Shown: positions 1 to 9,197, counted from the first letter of the stretch. The stretch: DNA of 40,665 nucleotides from an uncultured Verrucomicrobia subdivision 3 bacterium (GCA_903875465.1 CAIQWB010000087.1:1-40665), one strand, 5' to 3'. Notes: generated by a model from the sequence alone, not told the origin. Program-made: numbers and translations.

Positions 1-271
1 AATTTTCCGGAGGATCCCCCCATGCTCTTTTTTGGGGCATCCTGCAGCAATTTGGGGGGTGCGATTTTTCAGCGAGGTTTTTCGCTGGATTTTTGGGAAA
101 TCTGGCACGGAAAACCCAGAGCGCTTTCACTATAGTAAAATTGGAATTCCCTCGCCTGGAATTTATCGAACAGGCCCCGCTCCCCCCGGAAAAAGCATGC
201 TTTTTCCGGAGGTCAATGCATAAATCGCTAAGAATGTGTTGATGCTGAACATAGTTTTCGATTTTTTGAAT
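1..271. other. non-coding left edge
   Basis: No gene is convincing here. A 63-codon open frame exists on the plus strand from 32 to 223, but it runs through a palindrome and has no recognisable domain, so I treat it as chance. The stretch contains the half-motif TTTTCCGGAGG twice (about 3-13 and 203-213), the second forming the right side of the palindrome listed separately. It lies downstream of the minus-strand LysR gene. Confidence 0.5.
186..209. repeat. perfect 24-bp palindrome centred on GCATGC
   Basis: The 12-base half-site CCGGAAAAAGCA is followed at once by its exact reverse complement. A clearly related but imperfect copy lies in the opposite orientation at 10861-10884; similarity continues beyond the palindrome into a GGTCAA-type flank in both copies. 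This suggests a dispersed repeat family or mobile-element end rather than an operator of the neighbouring gene. Function unknown. Confidence 0.7.
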
Positions 272-1180
272 TTAAAAGCGGCATAGCTTTGCCAGTGCTT
301 GGCCGACTGAATGCAGTATTGGACGAATGCGGACGGAACGGGGGCTGAAACACAGGCTTATTTGCCGATCAAATTGCCGCAGAAAATCCAGCGGCACCTC
401 GACTGCGCCATGCATTTCCAGCTCCGTAGCGGCGATATTGGGCAGGATGGCGGCCATTTCTCCCTTGGCCACCACCCGCGCTGCCATGGGAAATGAGGAA
501 CATTCAATTTGGATGTTGATTTTGATTTTCTGTTTCCGTCCAATCTCCGCAAGGGCAACTCGGAAACTTCCCTCACCATCAATGGTTGCCAGCGCCAAGT
601 CGTCCAAAAGCTTCAATTTGTCTTTGGCACGGGCCAGGGAACTGAACGCTTGTGGGAGGAACAGTGAATATCCCAAAACACCAAGAGGAACGGCTTGGCT
701 TGGGCTGGCAACGGCATCTTCACGCACCAGCGTAAAATCAATCAGGCCGTCGGCAAGCCGCTTCACCGCCTCGTCGGTGGGGAGATTCAGAAATTTGAAC
801 CGGACGCGCGGAATGTTTTTGCGAATTTCCTGCAACCGGGGCAGCAGCAGCCATTGAATGATGCTGTCGCCGGTGCCGATGACGACCTCGACCGGACGCC
901 CTTCGCATTCGCTTTTGAAATCTGAAAGCGCGGTGAAACCCTCCCGTACGATGGCATGCAGACTGATGCCAGCCTCGGTGAGCACGATGCCCCGCCCCTT
1001 GCGGCGGATGAGTTCGGTGCCAAAAAATTCTTCGAGTTCGCGCACCTGACGGCTATAAAGACTCTGTTTGGCCGGGTCGCCCTTGGCGGCCTTGGTAACG
1101 CCACCGGCTGCGGCCACCAAACAAAAGCTTTGGAGCCGGTCAAATGAGAGCCCGCTGCGCTGGAGGAATTCAGAAACCAT
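272..1180 (-). CDS. LysR-type transcriptional regulator
   Basis: The 302-residue protein has LysR-family size. An N-terminal winged helix-turn-helix spans roughly residues 12-70, with the family pattern LQSFCLVAAAGGVTKAA followed by SLYSRQVRELEEFFGTELI and the wing sequence GRGIVLTEAG. A periplasmic-binding-like effector domain follows from about residue 95. It starts at an ATG and is divergent from the restriction operon, with 88 bp between the two start codons, the classic arrangement for a LysR regulator and its target. Control of the hsd operon is therefore a reasonable inference, but no ligand can be assigned and no clear operator was identified. The HTH is slightly atypical (GDPAKQSLYSRQV), so a specialised subfamily is possible. 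Confidence 0.88.
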   Translation of the reverse strand: MVSEFLQRSGLSFDRLQSFCLVAAAGGVTKAAKGDPAKQSLYSRQVRELEEFFGTELIRRKGRGIVLTEAGISLHAIVREGFTALSDFKSECEGRPVEVVIGTGDSIIQWLLLPRLQEIRKNIPRVRFKFLNLPTDEAVKRLADGLIDFTLVREDAVASPSQAVPLGVLGYSLFLPQAFSSLARAKDKLKLLDDLALATIDGEGSFRVALAEIGRKQKIKINIQIECSSFPMAARVVAKGEMAAILPNIAATELEMHGAVEVPLDFLRQFDRQISLCFSPRSVRIRPILHSVGQALAKLCRF

Positions 1181-1268
1181 GACTCAATAGTTATGACCTT
1201 TGCGAAAATAAGCCTAGAAGAAAATTTCCGACCGGGCAATACTGTCACCAGTCAAAGTTTTAAGCTGA

Positions 1269-3515
1269 ATGAGCCAACATGAGTCAGAAGCCGATGCGCG
1301 GATTGTGATCGACACAATGCTGCGGCAGGCTGGGTGGGACCCGGCGGACAAGTCGCAAGTCCGCACGGAGGTCACCGTCACGGAAAATCTGGCGATGCAC
1401 GACCGGCCGGCGGGCGTGGTGAACCAGGACGAAGAGGGCGCCAAGCGGACGGATTACATTCTGTTGGGAAGCAATGGGCGACCGCTGGCGGTGACGGAAG
1501 CCAAGCGCAAACGCATTGACCCCTATTCCGCGAAACAGCAAACCATCCCAATGGCCAAGTGGATTGGCGCACCCTTTATTTTTCTGTGCAACGGCGAAAT
1601 GATTTACTTTTGGGATTATGAAAATGACGATGCCCGCATCGTCAATTCCTTCTACTCGCAACGCGACTTGGAACGGTTACTTTTCCTCCGACAGAATGCC
1701 AAGCCGCTGGCGACACTGCCTATTCCTGACAATTACGTCCGCCAAGGCGAGGCACGCATCGTGCGGCCCTATCAAAAGGACGTGATGCGGGCGATGGATC
1801 AGGCGTTTGAACTGGGCAAGCGGCGTTTCCTGTGCGAATTGCCCACCGGCACCGGGAAAACTGATGTCGTCTGCCTCGAAACCAAGCGGATGTTTCAAGC
1901 GGGCCGGGCGGAACGCCTGCTGTTTCTGGTGGATCGCGAGCAACTGGCGGAACAGGCCATCGCCGCGCTGCAAGACTTGGGCGCGGAATACAGCAGCTAT
2001 TGGCTCAAACCCGGCATGGCCATCCAGCACAAACAAATCACGGTTTGCCTGCTCCAGACGATGATTGGCCGGTTCCATGAATTTACCAGCGGCTATTTCG
2101 ACGTGGTGATTGCCGACGAATGTCACCGTTCCATCTACGGCGCTTGGCAGGCGGCGCTGACGCATTTTGATGCGTTCCATATCGGCCTGACGGCGACGCC
2201 GGCGGCCTACATTGACCGCAACACTTTTTCATTCTACCAGTGCAAGGACGGCAAACCAGATTTCAGCTACTCCATCACCACCGCATTTCAGGAAAAGCAT
2301 CTGGTGCCTTATAAATTTGCCACTCGTATCACGCAGCTCATCGCGCAGGGCACGCAAGTGAACGGGGAAACTTACGACCCGGTGGAATTTGAGCGGACTT
2401 GGACGAACGAGGATTCAAACCGCAAGATGATGCAGGAGTTCGACCGGCTGGCCTGGGAGAATTACAAGGAACTTGCACCGAAACAAAAAGACGGGCCGGG
2501 CAAGGCGGTGGTGTTCGCCCTGTCGAAGCATCACGCGACGCGGCTGTGCTATTACCTCAACCAGCTTCACCCGGAACATGATGGACGTTATGCCGAAGTG
2601 ATCACCTCGGACATTGCCGATGCACCGGGCGCAATCCGGCGGTTCAAAAAGGATATTTATCCGATGGTGGCCGTGAGCGTGGATATGCTGACGACGGGAT
2701 TTGACTGCCGGGAAATTTTGCACATTGTTTTGTGCCGGAAAATTTTCAGCCCGATTCTTTACCAGCAGATTCGCGGGCGCGGCACGCGCACGGCCCCGCA
2801 CATCGGCAAAAAGCGGTTTGTCATCTACGATTTTTTCCGCAACCACGAGTATTTCAACGACAGCGAGACGGACATTTTTGAAGGTCAGGGCGGTTCCGGC
2901 GGCGGTGGTGGCACCAAGCCTGGGCCGGGGGGCACGCGCGGCGAACTGATTGAACTCGGCATCCAAGACGATTGGCTGGAAGCCTTGGCTTATGTGGAAG
3001 TCGGGCCGGAAGGCGAGCGCGTGGACAAGAAAGTTTATGTCAGCAATTGGGAAGACGCCATCAAGGCGGCGGCGAAAGACGACCCGCTTATTCAGAAAAT
3101 CAAGGATGGCATCCCGCTGACCGAACTCGAAGAACACAATCTGGCCAACGAGCTGAACAAGCCGGAAAATTATTTCAACGAAGACAATCTGCGGCTGGCC
3201 TACCGGCGGGCGGCGGGCAACATCGTGGAATTCATCCGCCACGCGTTGGGGCTGGAAAAGCTCAAGACCAAGGAAGATGAAATCGGCGAAAACTTCCATG
3301 CCTGGCTGGTCACGAAAAACGTGTCGCCGGAGCAGGCGCAATATCTGGATTTGATCAAAAACCGTGGCGTGGCGAAGGGTGAAGTGCGGCTGGAAGACCT
3401 GTTTGAACCGCCGCTGTCCATCCTCAACGCCGCCGACGTCGGCATTGAATTGTTCGGCGAAGAAGGTCTGCAAACCATCATCGCGGACATGAACGAAGCT
3501 CTTTTTGCCCCTTAA
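1269..3515 (+). CDS. hsdR: type I restriction enzyme, R (endonuclease/translocase) subunit
   Basis: This is the motor and nuclease subunit of a type I restriction-modification complex, which translocates and cuts unmodified DNA. An N-terminal PD-(D/E)xK nuclease is visible as D62 and E77-A-K79. The SF2 helicase core has Walker A GTGKT ending at residue 198, the DECH box at 283-286, the TAT motif at 308-310, and a later QIRGRGTR motif VI. A glycine-rich linker (about residues 540-555) separates the motor from a C-terminal EcoEI-type domain that contacts the methylase. At 748 residues it is shorter than EcoKI HsdR but normal for the EcoEI-like group. It is the first gene of a five-gene operon, 3 bp before hsdM. 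The ATG at 1269 is the first in-frame start; its ribosome-binding site is weak. Confidence 0.96.
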   Translation: MSQHESEADARIVIDTMLRQAGWDPADKSQVRTEVTVTENLAMHDRPAGVVNQDEEGAKRTDYILLGSNGRPLAVTEAKRKRIDPYSAKQQTIPMAKWIGAPFIFLCNGEMIYFWDYENDDARIVNSFYSQRDLERLLFLRQNAKPLATLPIPDNYVRQGEARIVRPYQKDVMRAMDQAFELGKRRFLCELPTGTGKTDVVCLETKRMFQAGRAERLLFLVDREQLAEQAIAALQDLGAEYSSYWLKPGMAIQHKQITVCLLQTMIGRFHEFTSGYFDVVIADECHRSIYGAWQAALTHFDAFHIGLTATPAAYIDRNTFSFYQCKDGKPDFSYSITTAFQEKHLVPYKFATRITQLIAQGTQVNGETYDPVEFERTWTNEDSNRKMMQEFDRLAWENYKELAPKQKDGPGKAVVFALSKHHATRLCYYLNQLHPEHDGRYAEVITSDIADAPGAIRRFKKDIYPMVAVSVDMLTTGFDCREILHIVLCRKIFSPILYQQIRGRGTRTAPHIGKKRFVIYDFFRNHEYFNDSETDIFEGQGGSGGGGGTKPGPGGTRGELIELGIQDDWLEALAYVEVGPEGERVDKKVYVSNWEDAIKAAAKDDPLIQKIKDGIPLTELEEHNLANELNKPENYFNEDNLRLAYRRAAGNIVEFIRHALGLEKLKTKEDEIGENFHAWLVTKNVSPEQAQYLDLIKNRGVAKGEVRLEDLFEPPLSILNAADVGIELFGEEGLQTIIADMNEALFAP

Positions 3516-3518
3516 AAA

Positions 3519-5207
3519 ATGAACCAAGAAATTCGCAGCAAGTTAGATCGCATTTGCAACGTGCTTTATGCCGGCGGCCTCGCGGTGCCGACATTGTTCG
3601 TCGAGCAAATCTCGTATCTGATTTACCTCAAGCTGCTGGACGAGCGGGAAAACGAACTGGAAACCAAAGCCCGGCTGCTCAAAAACAATAACGGCAACGA
3701 CAAGTCGCTGTTCCCCGACCAGGCCGCACGCTACCGCTGGAGCAACTGGCGGTTCAAGAGCGGCAAGGAACTGCGCGATTTCCTGCGCGACCAGGTGTTT
3801 CCCTACATGGCCTCGCTGCTCAAGGAGCAGCCGCAAGTTGCGATTTATTTCCAAGACGCGCGGATGGAAATTGACGACGCACACGTCTTGAAGGAGGCCA
3901 TTGATATTCTGGACGGGTTCCATTTCGCCAAGCTCGGGCCGGACGTGAAGGGCGACATTTTTGAATACCTGCTGCAATACCTCGCCAAGCAGCCGCAGTC
4001 TGATATGGGGCAGTTCCGCACGCCGCGCCAAATCCGCGTCGCGATGGTAGAAATGGTGGACCCGGATTTTGGCGACACGATTTATGATCCGGCCTGCGGC
4101 ACGGCGGGCATGTTGATTGACGCGCTGGAACACCTGCTGGCGAAGTATTCCACCACGCCGCGCGAAGTGCCGATTTATGGCGACGAATGGCTCGACGACA
4201 AGGGACTGACGCTGGCACAGGCAAAAAAGCAAATTCCGAACTTGCAAACCTACCGCAAAGGCGCGGGCGAAAAGATTCCCGATTGGGCAGTGCTGGAACA
4301 TTCTATTTACGGCATCGAGGTTTCGCGGCAAATGATGCGGATTTCCATGATGAATCTGGTGCTGCATGGCATCCGCAACGCCCATGTAAAGCGCGCCAAC
4401 GCGCTGTCTGAACTCGGCGGCTTGAGCGATGACGACCTGAACCGGAAATACAAGGTCATCCTGTCCAACCCGCCGTTTGCCGGGATGCTGCCGACGGATT
4501 CCATCCGCAAGGATTTGCCGACGCAATCCAAGAAAAGCGAACTGCTCTTTTTGGGGCTGATGATGGATGCGCTGGCACCGGGCGGACGCTGCGCGGTGAT
4601 TGTGCCGGAAGGCGCATTGTTCGGCTCGACCAGCGCACACGTTGAATTGCGGCAAAAGCTGGTTGAAGATTACGAATTGCTGGCGGTGATTTCTTTGCCG
4701 GCGGGCGTGTTCAAACCTTACGCGGGTGTGAAAACCAGCATTTTGGTTTTCCGCAAGCCGGGGGAATACGCCAGAGCAGAAAATAAAAAGCAGAAAGTCG
4801 AAAAGAAGGACGGGCGCAAGGTCTGGTTCTACGAACTCAAGAACGACGGCTATGATACCGACAAAATCTCCGGCGGTGGGCGACCGGAAACGCCAAATCA
4901 GAATGAAATCCCAGAAATGTTGCGCCAGTGGAAATACTTCAAGGAATCTGGCTTCAAGACGCCGCCGGGAACGGAAGCTGGCGCAGTGCTGCCTCCGGGC
5001 ACCGAAGAGGCTAAATGCTGGTGGGCAAAAGTCAGCACCATTGCAGAGAGTGATTACAACCTAGGCGCAGGACGCTACAAGCCGCAAGTTGGTGAAAAAC
5101 CGCCGGAGGAAGATGCCGTGGAACTCATCGGCAAGACTCTCAAGCTGGAGCGAGACATTGCAGACGGATTGGAAGAACTTTTGAAAGAATTGGAGGCGGT
5201 GAAATGA
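3519..5207 (+). CDS. hsdM: type I restriction-modification, M (methyltransferase) subunit
   Basis: HsdM transfers a methyl group from S-adenosylmethionine to adenine at the site chosen by HsdS and forms the core of the complex. Residues 1-135 form the N-terminal HsdM helical domain. The GQFRTPR stretch at 164-170 is family-typical. The SAM-binding motif I is DPACGTAG at 190-197, and the catalytic N6-adenine motif IV is NPPF at 317-320. The length of 562 residues is usual. It starts 3 bp after hsdR stops, and its stop codon overlaps the hsdS start (ATGA), indicating translational coupling of M and S, which are needed in fixed stoichiometry. Nothing suggests damage. Confidence 0.97.
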   Translation: MNQEIRSKLDRICNVLYAGGLAVPTLFVEQISYLIYLKLLDERENELETKARLLKNNNGNDKSLFPDQAARYRWSNWRFKSGKELRDFLRDQVFPYMASLLKEQPQVAIYFQDARMEIDDAHVLKEAIDILDGFHFAKLGPDVKGDIFEYLLQYLAKQPQSDMGQFRTPRQIRVAMVEMVDPDFGDTIYDPACGTAGMLIDALEHLLAKYSTTPREVPIYGDEWLDDKGLTLAQAKKQIPNLQTYRKGAGEKIPDWAVLEHSIYGIEVSRQMMRISMMNLVLHGIRNAHVKRANALSELGGLSDDDLNRKYKVILSNPPFAGMLPTDSIRKDLPTQSKKSELLFLGLMMDALAPGGRCAVIVPEGALFGSTSAHVELRQKLVEDYELLAVISLPAGVFKPYAGVKTSILVFRKPGEYARAENKKQKVEKKDGRKVWFYELKNDGYDTDKISGGGRPETPNQNEIPEMLRQWKYFKESGFKTPPGTEAGAVLPPGTEEAKCWWAKVSTIAESDYNLGAGRYKPQVGEKPPEEDAVELIGKTLKLERDIADGLEELLKELEAVK

Positions 5208-6337
5208 AATGGCCTGATGCAGAGCTTTTGGCCATCTGCAAACCAAAACAGTGGCCGACAATTTCTGGTAAAGACCTTACCGAGTCAGGTTTTCCTGTAT
5301 ACGGAGCAAATGGCAGAATTGGGTTTTACGATTCTTATAATCACGAGCACCCAACGATTTTGATTACTTGTAGGGGCGCAACTTGTGGCACACTCAACAT
5401 TTGCTCGCCTAAAAGTTACGTTACGGGGAATGCGATGTCGCTCGACGAACCAGATGTCGATCTGGTTGAAATGAAATTTCTCTATTTCGCTCTTCTGGCT
5501 CGTGGATTGAAAGACACAATCACAGGCGCGGCACAACCACAGATTACACGGGCTAACTTAACCAAAGTTAAAGTTCCCCTTCCTGCGCGCAAGGAGCAAC
5601 GGCGAATAGTCGAGTTATTGGATCAAGCGGATGATCTGCGACGACAGCGTGCCGACGCGGACAAATTGGCAGACAAAATCCTGCCCGCGCTTTTCCACAA
5701 AATGTTTGGCGACCCATTGACGAATCCGAAAGGTTGGCCCGTTAAATCATTGGGTGAAATCGCCAAATTGGAATGGGGAAATACGTCAATTACTAAAGCC
5801 AGTTATACTGAAAATGGATTTACGGCCTTTAGTGCTACTGGCCCTGATGGATTTCTGCCTTCCTTTGAATACGAAGGCGATGGAATTGTTGTCTCAGCCA
5901 TCGGAGCGCGTTGTGGCAAATGTTTCCTTGCTTCCGGTAAGTGGACTGCGATCAAGAATACTCTTACAATTTTGTCACGCGATCTCGCGCGGCTTAATCT
6001 CCGTTATCTATTTGCCATCATCGACAATGAAATGTTCTGGCAAAAAAGAGGTGGCGGGCAGCCATTTATCGCCTTGGGTTCTGCACGCGCTCAAGTTGTT
6101 CCTTTGCCTCCAATCGAACTGCAAAACGAATTTGCTGATAAGGCCAGCAACTACCTGAAAATCTACGACTGCCAAAAGCAATCATCCGAGGAAATAGAAA
6201 AACTTTTCAAAGTTTTTCTCCATCGCGCGTTCACCGGCGAGTTGACGGCGAAGTGGCGCGAGGCGCACCTGAAAGAATTGCTGGTGGAAATGGAGCATCA
6301 GGCCAAACTGCTCCGCACCGCTGCCAATAATAACTAG
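5204..6337 (+). CDS. hsdS: type I restriction-modification, S (specificity) subunit
   Basis: HsdS recognises the bipartite DNA target and positions the M and R subunits. The 377-residue protein shows the two-fold pattern of the family. A first target-recognition domain covers about residues 1-130 (TISGKDL...YGANGRIG, then GAAQPQITRANL). A central helical spacer follows around 135-175, and a second recognition domain (GEIAKLEWGN...GGGQPFIALGS) covers about 180-315, with a C-terminal helical region. It overlaps hsdM by 4 bp. Both recognition domains look AT-richer than the flanking genes, as is common for exchangeable hsdS segments. No inverted partial hsdS copies, which would indicate phase-variable shuffling, are visible nearby. 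The target sequence cannot be predicted from sequence alone. Confidence 0.95.
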   Translation: MKWPDAELLAICKPKQWPTISGKDLTESGFPVYGANGRIGFYDSYNHEHPTILITCRGATCGTLNICSPKSYVTGNAMSLDEPDVDLVEMKFLYFALLARGLKDTITGAAQPQITRANLTKVKVPLPARKEQRRIVELLDQADDLRRQRADADKLADKILPALFHKMFGDPLTNPKGWPVKSLGEIAKLEWGNTSITKASYTENGFTAFSATGPDGFLPSFEYEGDGIVVSAIGARCGKCFLASGKWTAIKNTLTILSRDLARLNLRYLFAIIDNEMFWQKRGGGQPFIALGSARAQVVPLPPIELQNEFADKASNYLKIYDCQKQSSEEIEKLFKVFLHRAFTGELTAKWREAHLKELLVEMEHQAKLLRTAANNN

Positions 6338-6349
6338 CCAACCAAGCTT

Positions 6350-8182
6350 ATGCCTCTCCGCATTTACGACATTTCCAAGAAACTTGGAATTGAAAACAGG
6401 CAGGTTCTTGCAAAGGCCAAAGAACTAGGCATCGCCGCGGCAAAAGTGCCGTCATCGACTCTGGATAAAATCAGCGCAGAATGGCTGGAGGAGGAAATTG
6501 TCAAATCAATGGCGGCCGCGTTTCAAAGGGGTTTTCGCGGGCTTTCGCTTGGGAATTTCAAGGCGTTCGCCGAAACGCAAAATGTTCCCATCAAGCCGCT
6601 GACGCTGATCTTTGGGGCCAACAGTTCCGGTAAGTCGAGCGTATTGCATGGACTGCTGCTGGCGTGTGAAGCTGCCAAGACACGCAAGCTGGACATCTCG
6701 CATCCGACTATCGGAGGCAAGGCGGTTGATTTGGGTGGCTTCCGGCAATACATCCACCGGAGGGACGTGGGAAGGCGGGTAGAATGGGGGGCGGAATTGG
6801 ATGTGCAATCCATCAGCCGCCCGGCTTATCAATGGCTGGAAAACCATAAGCGTGTGAGAGTATCGCTCACCTTTGGCGTCCCGCAAGATGACCACGGCAG
6901 TCCAATCAAGGGCCGGAATCCATGGCTAATTTCTTACCTGATTGAAAGCGACGGTGTGGAAATAGTCCGCATGAGCCGGCGGCTGGATGGCTCGATGCAC
7001 GTTGACCGAGTGGAATCGAAGATTTTGGAGAAGTTGATCCATGCCGTGATTGCGAATAATACGACTGCGTCCGGCGTGGCCGTAGACGACGATTTTCAAA
7101 GGATTAAAAAAGCTGTTGATGACCTTGTTGGTGACCTTCGATTTGTCGCCCCCGGTTTGCTGCCAGAGAAACTTTTGGGCGAATATCTCAGTCAATCATT
7201 CATTCCTGTAGCGATGGCGCAACGTGTTGAACAACTCATCAATGCCGCACGACTATTCATCCCTAAGGCGGTGGCTGATTTGGTTCTGGGTGTCAACAGT
7301 GCATTGGAGAAACAATTGGACCGGGTTCGCTACCTTGGGCCGCTGCGTTCGTTTCCTCGCCGCCATTTAGCTTTCGGCGATGATCATGACGGCAACTGGC
7401 TTGCCGGTGGCGGCTATGCATGGGACGTGGTTCGGACAAATGCAAAAGTCAGGGAATCGGTGAACGTCTGGCTGGGTGCTGATGCGCTGCAAACTAAATA
7501 CCAATTAAAAATCCGGCCGCTCACGCCTATGGACGAACTCGAGAAACGGCTGGCCGACGCAATTGAGGGATTGCCGATTGAAGAGATTGCGGAAGGTCAT
7601 GCGCCCAGTGGCCATCCACATGATGACGGCGAGATGCCTACTTACGGTATCAAGGATCCATCGAAAGAGGCGGCACAGATTCTGCGGGAAATTCACGAGA
7701 GCATAGGCGAACAGTATGACGAGCTAGTGCTGATGGATATGCGGAGCGGAACGCCGGTGACGCATCGGGATGTAGGCATCGGCATTAGCCAAGTTCTGCC
7801 AGTGCTGGTTCACGCCTACGCTGACGACTCAAAAATCATTGCGATCGAGCAGCCGGAAATCCACCTGCACCCGGCGCTGCAAGCAGAATTGGGAGACCTA
7901 TTTATCGAATCGGCACTTGGTGATCGCAAAAACACTTTCCTGCTCGAAACTCACAGCGAGCACTTGATTCTTCGCATCATGCGCCGCATCCGCGAGACGC
8001 ACTTAAAAACCTTGCCTGCTGGGAAAACACCAGTCAATGCGAATGACGTTTCCATTCTGTTTGTTGAACCGGACGGGTCCCAAAGCCTGGTTCGGCAAAT
8101 GCCGCTGAATGTTATTGGCGAACTCATTAAAAGCTGGCCAGGCGGATTTTTCGAGGAGGGTTACAAGGAGATGTTTCATTGA
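6350..8182 (+). CDS. AAA ATPase (OLD-like, DUF3696-type) with an IF-2 N-terminal-like domain
   Basis: Residues 1-50 (RIYDISKKLGIENRQVLAKA, then KELGIAAAKVPSSTLDKISA) match the pattern of the IF2_N domain of translation initiation factor IF-2. The rest is an ABC/OLD-like ATPase: Walker A GANSSGKSS at 89-97, a long helical insertion, a signature-like region (DVGIGISQVLPVL), Walker B IIAIEQPEIHLHP, and an H-loop (LLETHSEHLI). The C-terminus (VEPDGSQS...SWPGGFFEEGYKEMF) resembles DUF3696. No nuclease or TOPRIM domain is fused, unlike true OLD proteins. The gene lies 12 bp after hsdS and 3 bp before the PLD-like gene, so it is probably in the same operon. I infer a sensor or regulator of an anti-phage effector. 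The IF2_N-like part suggests contact with nucleic acid or the translation machinery; this is untested. Confidence 0.85.
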   Translation: MPLRIYDISKKLGIENRQVLAKAKELGIAAAKVPSSTLDKISAEWLEEEIVKSMAAAFQRGFRGLSLGNFKAFAETQNVPIKPLTLIFGANSSGKSSVLHGLLLACEAAKTRKLDISHPTIGGKAVDLGGFRQYIHRRDVGRRVEWGAELDVQSISRPAYQWLENHKRVRVSLTFGVPQDDHGSPIKGRNPWLISYLIESDGVEIVRMSRRLDGSMHVDRVESKILEKLIHAVIANNTTASGVAVDDDFQRIKKAVDDLVGDLRFVAPGLLPEKLLGEYLSQSFIPVAMAQRVEQLINAARLFIPKAVADLVLGVNSALEKQLDRVRYLGPLRSFPRRHLAFGDDHDGNWLAGGGYAWDVVRTNAKVRESVNVWLGADALQTKYQLKIRPLTPMDELEKRLADAIEGLPIEEIAEGHAPSGHPHDDGEMPTYGIKDPSKEAAQILREIHESIGEQYDELVLMDMRSGTPVTHRDVGIGISQVLPVLVHAYADDSKIIAIEQPEIHLHPALQAELGDLFIESALGDRKNTFLLETHSEHLILRIMRRIRETHLKTLPAGKTPVNANDVSILFVEPDGSQSLVRQMPLNVIGELIKSWPGGFFEEGYKEMFH

Positions 8183-8185
8183 GCT

Positions 8186-9115
8186 ATGCTTTCTCAATTT
8201 GCTATTGTTCCCAGGGCATTCAGTCCAGCCCACGCCACCAGTCCAAATGCCTTGGATTCCGGGATTGGCTCGCTCAATGACTTGTGCCGGGCCGAAGGAT
8301 TGTTCCTAGACTTACGAAATGGCGGATGGTCGGCATTCCTAAGCAGCTTGAACGACCGCGGCAAGGCATTCCTCAGCTTCGCAAAGAAACGAAACCGGAT
8401 TATTACTGTTGAGGGCAAACTAAAAACGGATCCGAACGAAGACGACGAATGGCTATGGGAAGCGCAGGCGATCAATGACAAGGGACGTTGTCGGGCCATC
8501 GTAGCCGACGACCAAATGGCAGGTGAAAATGGACACGATGCCTCCATTACCTCCATTGAGCGGTTAAACACAACCGCATGGTGGGAGAACCGTTCTCATT
8601 CCGAGGAAATCTCACGGACAACGAAAAATTATCTGGAAACGCTCTGGCCGCTCCTGAAACAGGCGCGGCTGCTGATGTTCGTTGACCCATACATTGATCC
8701 GGCTGCTGAGAATTATGAGGAATTTCCGCAAATCCTTCTATCCTCCGGCAGCAAAGAACTACGGCCGCTGATTCAAATCCACCGGGCGAGCTGGAGACGC
8801 GATACCGCCGGCAAATTAGTGACGCAAGGGCTAGGGGCTTGGAACGCCGATTTCGCGGCATGGAGCAATCAATTGGAGGCGGCGGGAATTACCTGTGAGG
8901 TCTATATTTGGCCGGACGTGCATGACCGTTTTCTGGTTACGGACATCATCAGCATCAACCTCCCGAACGGTTTTGACATCGCAAAAAGGGCGCACGCGCC
9001 AACGCGCTGGACGCGTCTGACGCAACAGGATCAGGAGCGATTACAAAAAGAATATGACCCAAGTTGCCGGATGCACGGCTCTGCGGGTTGTTTTGTCATT
9101 GGGAAAACCCCTTAG
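8186..9115 (+). CDS. PLD-like protein, candidate effector partner of the upstream ATPase
   Basis: I do not recognise this 309-residue protein as a named family. It carries VHDRFLVTD near the C-terminus (H246, R248, D253), which fits HxK(x)4D of phospholipase-D-superfamily enzymes with Arg replacing Lys. An earlier segment, RLLMFVDPYIDPAAENY (about 161-177), resembles the strand and acidic loop preceding a PLD-like active site. The N-terminal half (residues 1-130) has no recognisable domain. There is no signal peptide or membrane segment, so it should be cytoplasmic. It starts 3 bp after the ATPase gene, implying co-translation and a functional pair. A single PLD motif would require dimerisation for activity; the Arg could also mean a binding rather than catalytic role. 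Confidence 0.7.
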   Translation: MLSQFAIVPRAFSPAHATSPNALDSGIGSLNDLCRAEGLFLDLRNGGWSAFLSSLNDRGKAFLSFAKKRNRIITVEGKLKTDPNEDDEWLWEAQAINDKGRCRAIVADDQMAGENGHDASITSIERLNTTAWWENRSHSEEISRTTKNYLETLWPLLKQARLLMFVDPYIDPAAENYEEFPQILLSSGSKELRPLIQIHRASWRRDTAGKLVTQGLGAWNADFAAWSNQLEAAGITCEVYIWPDVHDRFLVTDIISINLPNGFDIAKRAHAPTRWTRLTQQDQERLQKEYDPSCRMHGSAGCFVIGKTP

Positions 9116-9197
9116 TCGCTCATGCAATGCTGGCATAGCTGCGGCTGTTCCCGGTCCATGCAACTGCGCTAAGAGAAATGGTTGATCCGGCTGGGCC

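Noticed and set aside
32-223. 63-codon plus-strand frame at the left edge
   Set aside because: It has no domain, runs through the 24-bp palindrome, and its only similarity (KSMLF..VN) is to a frame crossing the related repeat near 10.87 kb.
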